From: Saturnia japonica
Lineage: Eukaryota > Arthropoda > Insecta > Lepidoptera > Saturniidae
DNA: 64,000 nucleotides
Direction: 5' to 3'
Assembly: GCA_033032175.1 (NCBI GenBank)
Contig: CM065322.1
Coordinates: forward strand, 17,732,001-17,796,000
Part shown: positions 11,453-24,000 of the stretch, piece by piece
Layout: the number at the start of each line of letters is the position of its first letter
Position numbering within the stretch: the first letter of the stretch is position 1
Made by a program: the position numbers and the translations under genes
The notes under the pieces: model-generated
The model's database searches: none
What the model saw: the letters and a program-made list of their open reading frames with translations, nothing else
Told to the model about the DNA's origin: nothing

Positions 11453-12441
11453 ATTACCATGAACAGCTTCCGCAGACATGTGAGCATGATCTTTTGATAG
11501 ATAGCTAATCGTTCATTCGATTCGATCATTCAAGGCGTCGTTGACCATCATAATCATTGCTGCGTAAAGGGTCCAATTTTATTTTGAACTTTACAATTAT
11601 CAGTTCATCTATACAAGTGCTACATAACCCTTTTTAATCTATATAATTGAAACCCATATTTAAAATTTGTTTTTTTTTTGCTTATAGTCTTTGTACATTT
11701 GCTGTAATATTAAATGCCTCAGCAAATATTTAGTAAATTGCGCATTGTGCTTATTTGTTAGTTTTCAACGCTGGTGTTTTTATATTTGATAGGGGCTTAC
11801 AGGTTTGCAAGTTTTGCATTAAAACGATTTTTGTAAAAAGTGCCCCTTACTGGGTTTTGAAATGGAACAGCCGAATATTGTAGATACCTACATAGTATAA
11901 TGATATTTTAACTTGAATAAATACATAGGAAAGTAAGATACCTACTTACATTTGCTATAATTGACATGTTTGTCATATGGCGCAAGGGTGTAAGCTGGTT
12001 CCTCATCCACCTCAACAATCCATGTGATCTTCCGTTGAGCAGAAACCAAAAACTGTGACGCCATCTCTGTGTGCGAGTGCGCACTACATTCCACTGACTC
12101 GATTTTAACTTTTACAATATAATAAACTGTATGTAGGATTCCACTAATTATCTGTTTACCCGACTACGGCGAAGCAAAAAGGAAAGTCATGATTTTATTC
12201 TAATATTCTACGCATATTATTTCACAAATATAATAACTGGCTGGCACGGGGCACCCGAAACTTCGTCTGCGTACCTACATAATTATTTTACGTGGATAGT
12301 TTATTTCTTTCTTTATAGTTTCATCTGTCTTCATACTATACTTAACAAATTTATAAAAACCGACTGATACCGGAACGCGATAAACCAGAATAAAATCATT
12401 GATGGGTTTATCACTTTGATAATCGTAACCGGAACTTTTTT
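11453..12441. other. Intergenic, no gene seen
   Basis: No supportable gene. AT-rich, with a few short poly-T tracts and no repeat ends that I could pair. Confidence 0.5.
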
Positions 12442-13083
12442 TTACCGGATTGATGAACTGGAGCAAGTAAGTGAGTTTGTATACTTGGGATCGATGTTTA
12501 CCAGGGATGGAAAGTGTGAAAGAGATATAGGAAGGAGAGTAAATGCGAGTAATATGGTGAATGGGGCGTTACACTCCTTTTCCAGAAAATTTCTTTGAAA
12601 GCTCGTTTGGCTGTGCATAGAGGAGTGTTGGTTCCAACTCTCATGTACGGAATTGAAATCTGGGTGTGGCAGAAAAATCATGAAAGTAAAATAAATGCAG
12701 TAGAAATGAGAGTGCTAAGAGGTATGTTATGAGTGAAATTGAGTGACAGGATAAGAAATAGTGTGATAAGAGAGCTGTGTGGTGTGAAAGAAGATATAGT
12801 CACACGGATTGCGAAAGGGATGCTTACATGGTTGAGAGAATGAATGAAAGAAGAATAACTTAACAAATGTATAATGAGTGTTAAAAGAAACGTTGGAAAA
12901 GGAAGGCCTAGACGAACATTTATCGATCAAATCGGAGACGTTCTGAAGAAAGGTAAGGTCAAGAGTACTCTAAACCGACGAGCATGCATGAAAAGATTAA
13001 TGAATGTCGAAGAAGCGAAAGATGTATGTCAGGATCGTAGCAGGTGGAAGGACGTGTTCTCTGCCTATCCCTTTGGGAAATAG
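12442..13083 (+). pseudogene. LINE reverse transcriptase, C-terminal remnant
   Basis: In changing frames this reads ELEQVSEFVYLGSMFTRDGK, then LAVHRGVLVPTLMYGIEIW, NAVEMRVLRG, GVKEDIVTRIAKGMLTWL, and finally GRPRRTFIDQI..KSTLNRRACMKRLMNVEEAK ending AYPFGK. FxYLGS, LMYG.E.W and the C-terminal GRP(R/P) block are the thumb and C-terminal region of a LINE reverse transcriptase widespread in Lepidoptera. Stops at several places and at least two frame changes show it is dead; the 5' part is absent. The last frame (12874-13083) is intact to its natural stop. Confidence 0.78.
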
Positions 13084-15454
13084 GCGTGATTTATGTATAT
13101 ATCACTTTGTGTATGATATTGTTATTATATGCCAATATGATACAATCATACAATACATTAACCTTCCATTAAAACTAAAAAAATACTTTAAATCAACCCT
13201 TATTGCTTTACCCCTTGAGGAGTGATTATTTTAAAACGCGAAATATTCTTATTTCTTACCAGAAGCATAATGAATATGAACTTCCATATACCTATCTAAT
13301 TAGAGAAATGATGGCTCCTTCATACACACTGTCATACCCTATTTTACCCCTTCAGGTTATGTTTTCATGACAAAAAGTAGCATATGTTCTTCTCCAAGGT
13401 CGAACCTATCTCTATAACAAAATTTATCAAAATTGGTTAATCTGATAAAGCGTGAAACCGTAACAAACAGATAGAAAGACAATTGAGAGATAGACAGAGT
13501 TACTTTAGCATTTGTAATGTTAGTTTGGATCACAAATATTTTTTGTTGTGTATTTGTTTTATCTAAGAATGCAATAAGTATCCTGATTAAGTAATATATT
13601 AATACTAAATTTTAAATAGTGTTTTTGTGTTTTTGAATGTCTGAAAATGTGTATACGTACTGATATATGTTTTGTTTATTGTCAGATTTAACTGAGTAGA
13701 TAATAGATACACGAAGTTTTGTTAATAGAAAATATTTAATTACAATTATTGAACAATAGACACAATATTGACCCAGTAGGTAGGTAGGTAGACGTAACTG
13801 TAAAATAAAAAATAATAAAATAAAAATAATGTAATTGGTTTAGCGGAGTAGCGCAGTTGAGGTGGACACGACGACAGGACGCTTTCGATATATTCGTTGA
13901 TCGCGGGTCGCGTCCCGGGGTCGCGGTCGGCTGGTTCGCTTTACTATCTCAGCTATTTTTAGATGAGCGGTTCACCTTGGCGATGCCGATGGAGCGTCCG
14001 ACGCGACCGACCGACCCCCGCGGGGAGACTCGCTGTAGCACTGCAGCAGTGTTTGTCTGTCTGTCTGTCTGCTCGGCTCACACGCGCTTCGCGTACTATG
14101 CTCGGTATCAAGAACACTTCCACTTACATACAACTATGCTTGCTCCTACATATTATGTATTTATAGTATATACTAAACATCTACAACAAGTTTGTATGCA
14201 TTATGTATGTACTTATGTAGATAATATTCCAGTAAAGATTTATGTTAAAATAGATAATTAAATTGTCCTATGATTATTATCAAATAACGGTGGAACATAG
14301 TTTAATTGTGCAATGTGCTGTGTCATAGTGTATGTAGTGAGTGGAAACCAGAAGGGACACGCGACACCGCGACATGTAATCATAGTTCATGCATCTAAGC
14401 GTCTGGTTTAAAGCATGAGACAGAGGTCATTAACTCGAACGTAGGATCGTATCGCGCTAACTGGACTTCAAGCATTTTAACACGTATTTTTTTATTTAAT
14501 GAAAGAGCACTGAGCACGCATTATACACTCATCACTGGGCTAATACGAGGCTTTCCGAGAGTTCCACCATAGTTCCACGTCCTCCGTGCTACCAGGAACC
14601 ACGCCTCTATGCGCTTATGCCTCGCTCGCTTAGTTACAGTCTGTGAAACGTAATGTTGGTCTTCTAACACTTCTAACGATCCTTTTGCATACTTTACAGC
14701 ATGAGGTAAGACAGAACTTTGTACGCGTGGTGCCGCGTCCGGCGTGACGTATGATACACGTGTCGCGGCCAGCGAACACGTCTCTGTTTTAAAATAGTTT
14801 TTAAGTTGGGTACTGGGCAGTGAGCAGTCGTGTTCTCTCAGGGACCTTTCATTTGTAAAACTGTATGTGCATGTTTTCCCCAGAATTTTGGAAATACATC
14901 ACATATGGAGGCTCGTTGTGAATCTATTTTCCAGCTTTCTTCTCCAAGTTAATGTATTCTCAAGATGAATGTCTGGGAGCCGATCGCTTTACTTTTTTTT
15001 GTAAATACTTATTATTCCACCCTCATTGTTGCAGGTTTGTAACTCGCTCTCTTGGGATATATTGTACAACAATATTAAATCAACTAGTAATATCTATCCA
15101 TTACTTTCAAGGGGTTACCTCATTCAAGATGTCACTGTTTTCGTACCAGTCAATAATTTGGGAGAACGTGTCCGCTATGTAATGAAGTGTGTAAGCAGAA
15201 TCAGTCACAAAAGCTGCATCGTCATCAAAAAAGACTTTCACCTACGAAAACATATTCGCGATGGCACTTTGACCAGATGAGAGCTAAGTATATTAAATAG
15301 TTTCACAATTTGTCTATAAATCCTTGAATGGAAATAAATATTTGGTTTATCATCTTCCAAGACTATTTTTAGTAGGTACTGACGAATAAAAGATTTGAAT
15401 CAAAATTGAATCGTTGGTCTTTATTTCCGCCGAGTACCTTACTGCAGTATTATG
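13084..15454. other. Intergenic; no gene supported; one CpG-rich patch
   Basis: 13084-13850 is AT-rich with no gene. 13850-14100 is GC- and CpG-rich (with a CTGTCTGT run near 14055) and 14560-14790 has a second CpG-rich patch. These could be promoters or first exons of non-coding transcripts, but no start or splice site is compelling. The open frames 13857-14261 and 15026-15280 have no family features and odd composition. Confidence 0.45.
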
Positions 15455-15695
15455 TACTCGCTGACCCGCGCAACTGCGTCTGCATCACTTAATGGAAGCT
15501 CTCAAAAGGAACAAATATTCCCCGTTTTCGCAACATTTTTCATTAATGTTCCGCTCCTATTGATCGTAGCGTGATGTTATATAGCTTATAGCCTTCCTCC
15601 ATAAATGGGTTTTCAAACACTAAAATAATTTTCCTATTCCAACCAGTAGTTCCTGAGATTAGCGTTTTCACCCAAACAAACAAACTCTCTTTTAA
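15455..15695 (-). mobile_element. Helitron-like or LINE-derived dispersed repeat fragment
   Basis: The minus strand reads the repeat phrase beginning ..GTTTGTTTGTTTGGGTGAAA then CGCTAATCTCAGGAACTACT and later GGAGGAAGGCTATAAGC, GATCAATAGGAGCGGAAC. This wording (CGCTAATCTCAGGAACTACTGG) is a very common interspersed repeat in lepidopteran genomes. Ends could not be set exactly. Confidence 0.5.
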
Positions 15696-15900
15696 AAGTC
15701 GATTCACTCTCCTCTTAATTCCTCCCATACTGTTAGTAGCTGGAAAAAATATTATCGGGACACGCCGCGTCGCGTCGTACCATTGGATCGAAATTCCAAT
15801 ACTAGTGTGTAAGTCTATCACCAGCTCAACTGCTACCTGTGCACTGTGCACTATACGGTACTACACGCTACACACCTCAGTAAATAATATCTGATCAGAA

Positions 15901-15906
15901 GCTGCG

Positions 15907-15957
<51 letters not shown>
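15901..15957. repeat. (CCCGCG)n hexanucleotide microsatellite
   Basis: About nine copies of a six-base CCCGCG/GCCCGC unit, almost uninterrupted. Strongly CpG-rich inside an AT-rich region. Confidence 0.9.
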
Positions 15958-17914
15958 ATGCATTGTGCGGCGCGGTATCGCATCTGTCCCTATCTATAAT
16001 ACAATTTACATGAATTCATGAAAGAACACGTCATCTTTGTTTATACTTTATCACTTATAATCGTGCCACATAGATCCTAATAATATTATTCACGTAAATG
16101 TTTCTATGTTTGGATCAAATTTGGAACGTAGATAGTTTATTAACAATTTTATTACTTGGATTTACAAATAGGATATTTTTTATCTGGGTAGAAACCGAAT
16201 TCTTAAGTAGACGTAGACGAAGTTGCGGGCAGAAGCCAGTATTGGTTATAATGGAATTAATATATTGTGTAAGTAAGTAGGGGGTGAGGTGCGATGCAGT
16301 TCTACGACGCGTTTACCTTAATTTATATAAATATACAAGTTTATCGGAAATAGTCAACATCATGAGATTCTATTAATGTATAAATAATAACCTCCCTACT
16401 GGAGTATGCAAGTGAAATGTGTTATGATAATATCTAATCAGAGAGACCGGTCCGGCTCGTAGTCGTGTCGTGCGACTCGTGACGTGACGTACGCGTTGCT
16501 TCGCCGGGTGTCTTGCGTCTCGCGCCTCGTCTTGCTCACTGTCACAAGGCACTTGACCGTAACACAGCTACAATTTCACATGAATTATCCGTTTTATGAA
16601 GTGTTCGTCGAGTATTCACGTCCGGCTGCGAGCGAGGGATGTGTGCGCGTGCGCGTGCGCGTGCGCCGGTCGCCTGCCGCCACCGACAACTGTCAAAAAA
16701 CGCGGGAATTGAATCTTGAATAAAAGAGCGCGGTACAGGGTAGTGCTGGCACGCACGTGTATACCGAACTGACTCTACGTCACCGTTATCAGCTGTTATC
16801 ACTTGCATAATATATCTTATTGTGTCCACGATAACCACTAATAATTCATTTAATATCGAATCTAAGGAAAATTAACCCATTTAATAACTGTTGGACTTAG
16901 AATTGTAGGATATGTTCTATTGTAGGTGACACGACACACACATATATTGTACATACACGTATATAACTATATGTGAGTATGTAAGAGCTGCACAGCCTTT
17001 TAAACATAACCTTATATATAACAAGAGGTTTCCACTCTGCATCTGCGTTTTTCAATATCTTTTTTAACTGTGTAGGTACATACATAATGTTTACAATTGT
17101 GTAATAATTCCCCCAACAAAAAACATAAATATGAAAAAGGGGCCAAGTTTAGTAGAAACGATGTTTGGTGTAGTCGTTGTCACCGTTATAAGAGCCGAGA
17201 TCTAATGGGTGCCAATTTCCATAGCAATTCCTTTAATTATAGCTGTCGGAATGTACCTACTTCTTCAATTCATTTACAAACCAGTTCCTTACTTTGTTTG
17301 ATATGGGGTTTCTTCTTGACAAGTTTTAATAGTAAATAAAATTTTACATTCATTTATTAAGTTATTAAGTGTATTTATCGTCAACAAATATTTTCGTCAA
17401 TTTCTAATTAAAGGAGTCAATTTTTTTATCGTAACCTGCTTAGCCACGTTATTCTCATTGATCCTTAGGCTTCTCGTGAGCACCTGAACGGCCTGAGCAT
17501 TATACCTACTGCAACACAACACACACAATCAGGTATGTAAGATCCACAAGCACTATAGATGTTTGCTCCCTAAAATACACAAAAAGTAAAGAAACCATGC
17601 TGTTGTCGCTGCAGATTTTAAATGTTGGTATAAATGCGAGAACGGGAGAAAGTGGTATCCAATTTTTAATAACATCACCCGCGGTGGTGTACTTGCAAAA
17701 TAGAGGAAAAGTTTCCTAATCCCATTCTTTAAAAACAAAGACAACATAAGAGTGTGAGAAAACTCCCGCGCTGTAAAATTTATGTCCCATAATTTAAAAA
17801 TATGGGAAAGAGACAACATCCAACTGTTGACTGGTGATTGCAATTGTTGCGTGTTACTTTGCGACAACCGAATAGAATACCCACTATATAAATTCAAAGC
17901 TACCAGCCAAAGGA
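15958..17914. other. Intergenic; CpG-rich block with (GTGCGC)n at 16440-16720
   Basis: 16440-16720 is CpG-rich (CGTGACGTGACGTACGCG and neighbours) and holds four GTGCGC units at 16640-16664, an alternating purine-pyrimidine tract. It may be a distal promoter, but no transcript structure is clear. The rest is AT-rich, without a gene that I can support; the frames 16484-16723 and 17553-17981 look like chance. Confidence 0.45.
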
Positions 17915-18430
17915 AGTCGACCACACTTACCTTGGCTCTGTGATCTCTAAGAATGGCACAATCAACGCCGACGTAACTCACCGTATCAACACTGGATGAT
18001 TATAGCGGCGACAGCTCGTATGCGTGTTATGCGATAGCAGAATGCCGGTTTCTCTCATGGAAAAGGTGCAACCCGTCCAGTTCTAATTTACGGTGCTGAA
18101 TGCTGGCTAACTAAATGACCCAGGTCAAAAAGTACACACGACCGAGATGAGAATGCTGAGACGGGCAGGAGACAGAGTAAGAAACGAGCATATCCGAGGA
18201 AGTTTTAAGATAAAGCGCGCCCGAGGTGGTATGGCCGTGTAACGAGAAGGCCTGAAGAACACATAACTAAGCAAGTTCTCTAAATAATTTCTGATCTAAA
18301 GAAGCGAGGTAGCCCCGTTCTTATTGGGATGTCTGTAGTAAGCGATGACCAGAAGCAAGCCCAAGTGACGACCCAGAGCCGAAATATCTGGTGAATAATG
18401 ACGAGGTGGGCAAAGAGACAGATGGATTTA
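17915..18430 (+). pseudogene. RTE-type LINE, C-terminal remnant
   Basis: Readable pieces in shifting frames: HTYLGSVISKNGTINADVTH with RINTG (17920-17995), then TTEMRMLRRAGDRVRNEHIR with GSFK (18140-18215), WYGRVTRRPEEHI (18222-18260) and a KKRG..DDQKQAQV tail. This is the order found after the palm of RTE-clade reverse transcriptases (YLGS..., EMRMLRW..., RWYGHV.RR). Multiple stops and frame changes; only the last third of the protein is present. Confidence 0.7.
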
Positions 18431-18483
18431 AGCGCCAACAAACTGTTTTCCGATTCGAAACTTATTTTGTTTTGTTACTCGAC

Positions 18484-18856
18484 ACCTATACAATTAATAA
18501 AGTTGAAATGTCTGTTTGTTTGTTCCGGGGAATCTCTGAAACGGTTGGATCACTAATAGATAGCTGATGTTATAGGCAGTAACTTAATAAATAAAAAAAG
18601 TGTTCATGGTGAACCAATTCGAGCGGTTAAATGGTTTACGCTGAGAAAAACCATAAAAGATATAGCAAATTAATGTACGACATAATTGAAAGCATTAAAA
18701 AGATCTACAAAAAAAAGTCTAGGAGAGTATACGTCTATCTTCTAAGGAACACCCATAATAAGCATTTTTGTCTTTAATATAGCCGGGAGCGCAGGAACAA
18801 GATTTGCGCGGACATTCTGTAGTCCACGTGAGCTAAGTTACGGACACAGCAGCTAA
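18484..18856 (+). mobile_element. Non-autonomous Helitron-like element, copy 1
   Basis: Starts near CTATACAATTAATAAAGTTG and ends CAGCAGCTAA followed by T, i.e. the CTRR-T ending of Helitrons. Its 3' two-thirds (TATCTTCTAAGGAACACCC, AGCATTTTTGTCTTTAA, TAGTCCACGTGAGCTAAG) are nearly repeated at 32841-33093, and its 5' third at 33390-33630. No coding capacity. Confidence 0.68.
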
Positions 18857-20639
18857 TTGTGAATGAACGAGGAGTAACATTTGTTATTCATTCCAAATTA
18901 TTGCGTGAATGAACTGGGCGGTGCAGCGGTGGTGAGAGTCTCTTGCTTTACAAAACTTCAGGATGTGATTTAACAATTAGTAGGTAACATAATGCATTGT
19001 TTGTTCTCTATACAGAAATTGCTTACATTTTTTAAACCCGCGGATAACTAAATCGTGATTTTTTTGCTGTACATCATTAGAAAACAATGTTATTTGATGA
19101 GATATCGAATTCAGCTTGCCAACGTTCTCTAACTCCTACAACTCAAGGAGCCGCGGCAGAGGGGTCAGACCGGCGCCGTGCCGCGCGGCCGGGGGCTGGG
19201 GGTCGGGTGACGCGCGGGGACGACGAGCGATGTCACGGATAGCACCGCCCCCTCACCCCCCCTGGGGCCTGTGTAGGGGTTGGACTTAGACATATTCATC
19301 TTGTCTTTCTCAAAGTAATCCTGTACCTATATAATCAAAGAGTAACAGCACGGTTTAAGAATCGTAATAGTAGGTAAGCTACAAACACATACAATGTAGG
19401 AGGTACGTACACGTTTCACAAATCACAACTACATATTTGTAAATAATAACCATGTTTGTTTATGTGAACCATCTTGATTGTCCCGTGACGGACATTTTCA
19501 TTTTATAATGTGTAAGTATGAGAACAGAGTAATTTCTACTTGGGGCAGCCGGACCTTGTGTCGTGTTCCTGAGGTGTGTTGGGTTTCCAGAGCTCTGGGG
19601 GGAAGAGGGATTCAAGTTAGACAACTCGCTAGTGATACCTATGCTATTCCAAGTGCTTATAGGGTACGGTAACCGCTTACTATGAGGCGGGCCGTACGTT
19701 TGTTTGCCACCTTTGCTAAACGTTGAGGTTTAAAGGTATGCTTTGTTCACGGTCAGTAGATAGTGCTATTAACTACGTTCAACTTAGTAAGTAATATAGA
19801 GGTGGTGCGTATAGGGGTAGCTACCCCTATGTGAATTCAGATTGTTGTTACAAGCAGTCTCGACTCGATCCTGCAATTTGCTTTTACATTGCTACCTTTA
19901 AAGTTATTCGTTAAATATGTTTTTGTTAATATGAAATTCTTCTCTGTGTAATATCTGTGCTTATGTTTATGAATAAAGCGATGTTTCCCAGTTGCCCCGC
20001 GTGACGCGCGACGCGCCTTCGCTAGGGACGAGCTTAATTCTAACAATATCGATATTATTATAGGTGAGTAAACATCGCGTTTTGGTGCTAACATAATAGT
20101 TGAGCGATTTTGTTCGTGGGTACTAACTCTATATATATTTTGGGCCCCTTTTATTTTTCGATGCTGTATTCTAGAACTAATAACCTTTTTTTAGAAATCT
20201 TATTATATGTTTCTGCGTATATTCTATGGGTGCTGACAACAGAGTGCAAGGTACTTGCACTCTTCCATCGGAAAACAAATACTTGGTGTTTTTTTTTAAA
20301 TTATTAAGTAACGGTTTGAACATTAATTTTATGTGTTTGTGTTACTTGCCAAATTTTCACAAGACTTGTATAATTTTTACCAATCATAGGGATCTGTATT
20401 ATCTATATATTATATTTTATTTGTTAATAGTATAGTGTGTAGATGCTGATGCACCTCCCTGAAAGTAATCCTAGCGGTGCGGCGATGCAGCCATGTTATA
20501 TTCCGAAATCCATTTATAACAGACAAGTTTGTAAATATCGATGTTTGATGTTTTCTTCATGACATTTATGTATCATTGTTTTAGAGAACGTACAATTAAT
20601 GTTTCGATAATCTCGATCATCCCTAAAGACGAGGGGACG
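18857..20639. other. Intergenic; CpG-rich patch 19135-19265
   Basis: No coding region supported. 19135-19265 is strikingly GC- and CpG-rich (GGCGCCGTGCCGCGCGGCCG and then a CCCCTCACCCCCC run), 1.7 kb upstream of the host gene's first coding exon, so it could be an upstream promoter or first non-coding exon. The rest is AT-rich. Confidence 0.45.
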
Positions 20640-20969
20640 AGTCAGGCGCGAGGCCGCGACCGTAGCAGCTCAGTGCGTAGTACAGTGGTACCTGCGGTGG
20701 TATATGAGGCTCCTTCATAGGCCTCAGGCCACGACGGCATTCGGACTGCGCTTGTCGCGAAACCTATTTAAATACTAACAGAGATTGAAGATAATAATAT
20801 CGTCGTGTTTTGTTTACGATTCAAGAACAATCAGTGAAATCATAGTTGTTTGTTCGCGAGACACCAGTTGGATGCAGCTGGAACTCCGCGCGGCCCCCTC
20901 GACCACTCCACCAGTTTATAAGTTACGCTGTGAATATATACAAGTCTCGAGCTACAAGTTTCAATAAAT
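20640..20969 (+). promoter_or_regulatory. Probable promoter and 5' untranslated leader of the large host gene
   Basis: The stretch directly before the first coding exon is GC-richer than its surroundings (20640-20720, 20880-20905) and contains AGCTCAGTGCG at about 20668, a match to the arthropod initiator TCAGT. An in-frame TGA at 20931 precedes the ATG, so the coding region cannot extend further up in this exon. No TATA box stands out. The exact start site is not determinable here, and upstream non-coding exons are possible. Confidence 0.45.
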
Positions 20970-21017
20970 ATGAATGTGAACAAATCGGACGCGTCCACTT
21001 CAACGGATGACTTTAAG
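20970..21017 (+). CDS. Host gene coding exon 1 (start codon)
   Basis: ATG in the context ATAAATATGAAT, sixteen codons (MNVNKSDASTSTDDFK), then the donor GTATGT. It ends in phase 0, which matches exon 2. An upstream in-frame TGA at 20931 supports this as the first ATG of the frame. Confidence 0.72.
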
Positions 21018-24000
21018 GTATGTTTGTTGCGTTCGCGACTCTTGCGAGAGACTACGACTATATAGTCGGTAGGTACTCGTACTTTTGCACAATACATTCC
21101 TATTTAAATGTTTCAGTTAAATTCATAGAGCGTTCCGGAAAATTTTGAGGAATAAATCATACCACAAAAGTTCATAGTCATATACATACAAGCAATATTA
21201 ATATTGCTGATTGGTAAGCTAAAAGTATCATTGCCAGAAGCCGAACGAAAAATCCCAAGTTTAAAACACAGTAGGTACTGGATTTTTTTTACTCCGACTT
21301 CCTCTGTTAGTCTGATGATACGTAATTACATACCCACCGGCGCGGCGCACGGTGGGCTGAAATCGGAGCCACCCCTTTCATAGGATTTTAGAAATATTAA
21401 ATATGTTATTTCATAGTTTTAAGTATACAGTTTTGTCAAAACAGTCATATCATTGTATAATTTAGTAATTTCAAGCTTTATTTTTACCTTCTACACCATA
21501 TAATATGGACTTGTAAATTTCAAATGAATGAAAATGGATTTTCTTTTCGTCATATCTTTTTTGTATTTTGAGTTGTAAAGCTGAAACTTATACATATCGT
21601 TACTGGGGTGGTAATGGAAGTATTTTTTTATAAAAGTTTGCAGAGTGGTTAGAAATAGATATCAAGTGGCCAGCATTTATTGAAACATACATTGATCAGT
21701 TGAGAGATGGAGATGCATAAACGTGTGTTTCCTTAGCATTACTATCTAGTACATCAGTAGAATACACTGTGCCTGATAGTGTATTTTTGTCACCCAAAAT
21801 AAAGTCACCGAGAAAAGTATTCGCGGACCTGAGTCCACTTCAAAAAAGGAGAAGAACTGAAAATCTTATTAGCGAAAATGATTTTGCTACATTAGCGTAC
21901 GCTTTGGCCAAGAAAGCCGCTGAAAATGAAAACCACACTGACTTTTCTGAGTTACTAAAGCATTTAATTAAACACTCTGAAGATGCGAAAATGCTTCGAG
22001 CATGCCTAAACCCTACAAAGCGAACTTATTCTGCTGATGCAGCACTGGGTAAATCAACGTCTTTGAAGTTATCAAAATGGCAATACGTAACACTAAGGCA
22101 GAGTACAAAATACATGGGGTGTGATATTTTCCCATCATATAATAAAGCAATACAGTCTGCGAAAAAGGAGTGCTACGTGGAAAAAGAAGACATGTTGATA
22201 ACAGATAGTGAAGTTAAGCTAAAACTTCAGTCTGTTCTGAACATTACAGTCAAAAGACTCTTAAAAACATTACCATTTCCAACAGAGGTTATTGGTAGCA
22301 ATTTAACTCTCATCAGTAAATGGGGTTTTCATGGTGCATCTGAACAAAGCAACTACAAACAAAAAATGATTGGGGATGATTCCAGAATCTTCATGTGTTC
22401 ATTTGCACCGTTGAAACTGGTGAGAGAGGATACGGATGAAATTACATGGTAAAATCCCAATGCATCATCAACATTTTACAGTAGACCTATTTATTTTAAG
22501 TTCATAAAGGAAAGTAATTTAAATATAAAAGAAAAAATGCTGGCAGTTGAAAGGGAAATTGCTGCATTGCAGCCAACTGCTGTCAATTATACAAATGTGA
22601 AACACAGACTTCATATGACCATGATAGATGGTAAGATAACTTCATATCTTTCAGATACCTCAACAGCAGCATGTGATATTTGTAAAGCGAAGCCGAAAGA
22701 TATGAATGCCATCGACTTGATATAGCGAAGAACTCAGTCTGTTAATTATGGCCCATCTTCCCTCCACGCCTGGATTAAATGCATGGAATGCGTATTGCAT
22801 ATTGCGTATCGCCTAGATTTCAAAAAATGGCAAGCCAAAGGAGACGATTTAAAGCAACTAGTAGATAACAAAAAAAATATTATTCAAGAAAAGTTTCGAG
22901 ATGAAATGGGACTGCTTGTAGATATAGTTAAACCAGGTGCGGGAACGACCAATGATGGGAACACCGCAAGAAGGTTTTTTGCAAATCCTTAAGTAACTGC
23001 AAAGATCTCTGATGTTGATGAAGAACTCATCAGGAGATTTGCGGTGATTCTTCAGGTAGTCTCATGTGGAAAGTTTGTTGATGTGGAAAAGTTCCGGCAA
23101 TATTGTTCTAAAACAGCTCATAAATATGTCGAGTTATATCAGTGGTATTATATGCCTTCTAGCGCGCATAAATTACTCATGTATGGTGCAGACATAATTG
23201 AGCATAATAACTTTATCCCAATTGGCAATCTTTCTGAAGAGGCTTCTGAAGCACGCAATAAAAATTTTAAACATTTTAGAGTATTTCACTCGAGAAAAAT
23301 TAGTAGAATTGCAACAAATGAAGATATTATTCATAGTTTGTTAATAACTTCTGACCCATACCTGTCCAGCATCAGACCTAAGATAAGTCAACTTAGCCAT
23401 AAACCGCTATCAGATGAAGCTAAATTGTTATTGGTAAATTCTACATCAGATAGAGAAAATATAGAGTTTGTAGATCTAAGAAATTTGTGTGACTCTGAGT
23501 AATGTATGAGTGTAATTAAGTAGGTATCATCGGAAGTATATGTATATCATAATTTATAATATCATAATTTTGTTATAAAATATTTTTATATATTTGGAAT
23601 TTACATTTACATCTTCTATTTAGAGGTACTGTTGAAATCGATAAGTTAAAATGAATATAAGATCTCATGTTATTTAAACTGCTTTCATTTAGAATCCTAA
23701 TCTAGCCCTAGAAATAACTGTTTAATCTTTTATGACATACATCAATATCAACGAAACAAATAAACTAATTACTCTAATTAGCAAAATCAAGACATTTTGG
23801 TACAAATGTGGTACAAAAACAATCAAGAATAGTAGCAGGTAATGATAATTGGTGTTAATTTAAGTTTATAGTGCAAATTTATAGGTAATTTACAACTTTT
23901 AATAAAAAAAATGTGTGTGTGTACCAGAGTACACAGGTAAGAAGTGAAACTTCTTTACGACATATAATTTTTCTACTATTTGCAACTTCACGAAAATGGG

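Noticed and set aside
13857..14261. 134-codon open frame in a GC-rich patch
   Set aside because: No family features, odd composition, overlaps another frame and has no supported splice sites or leader.
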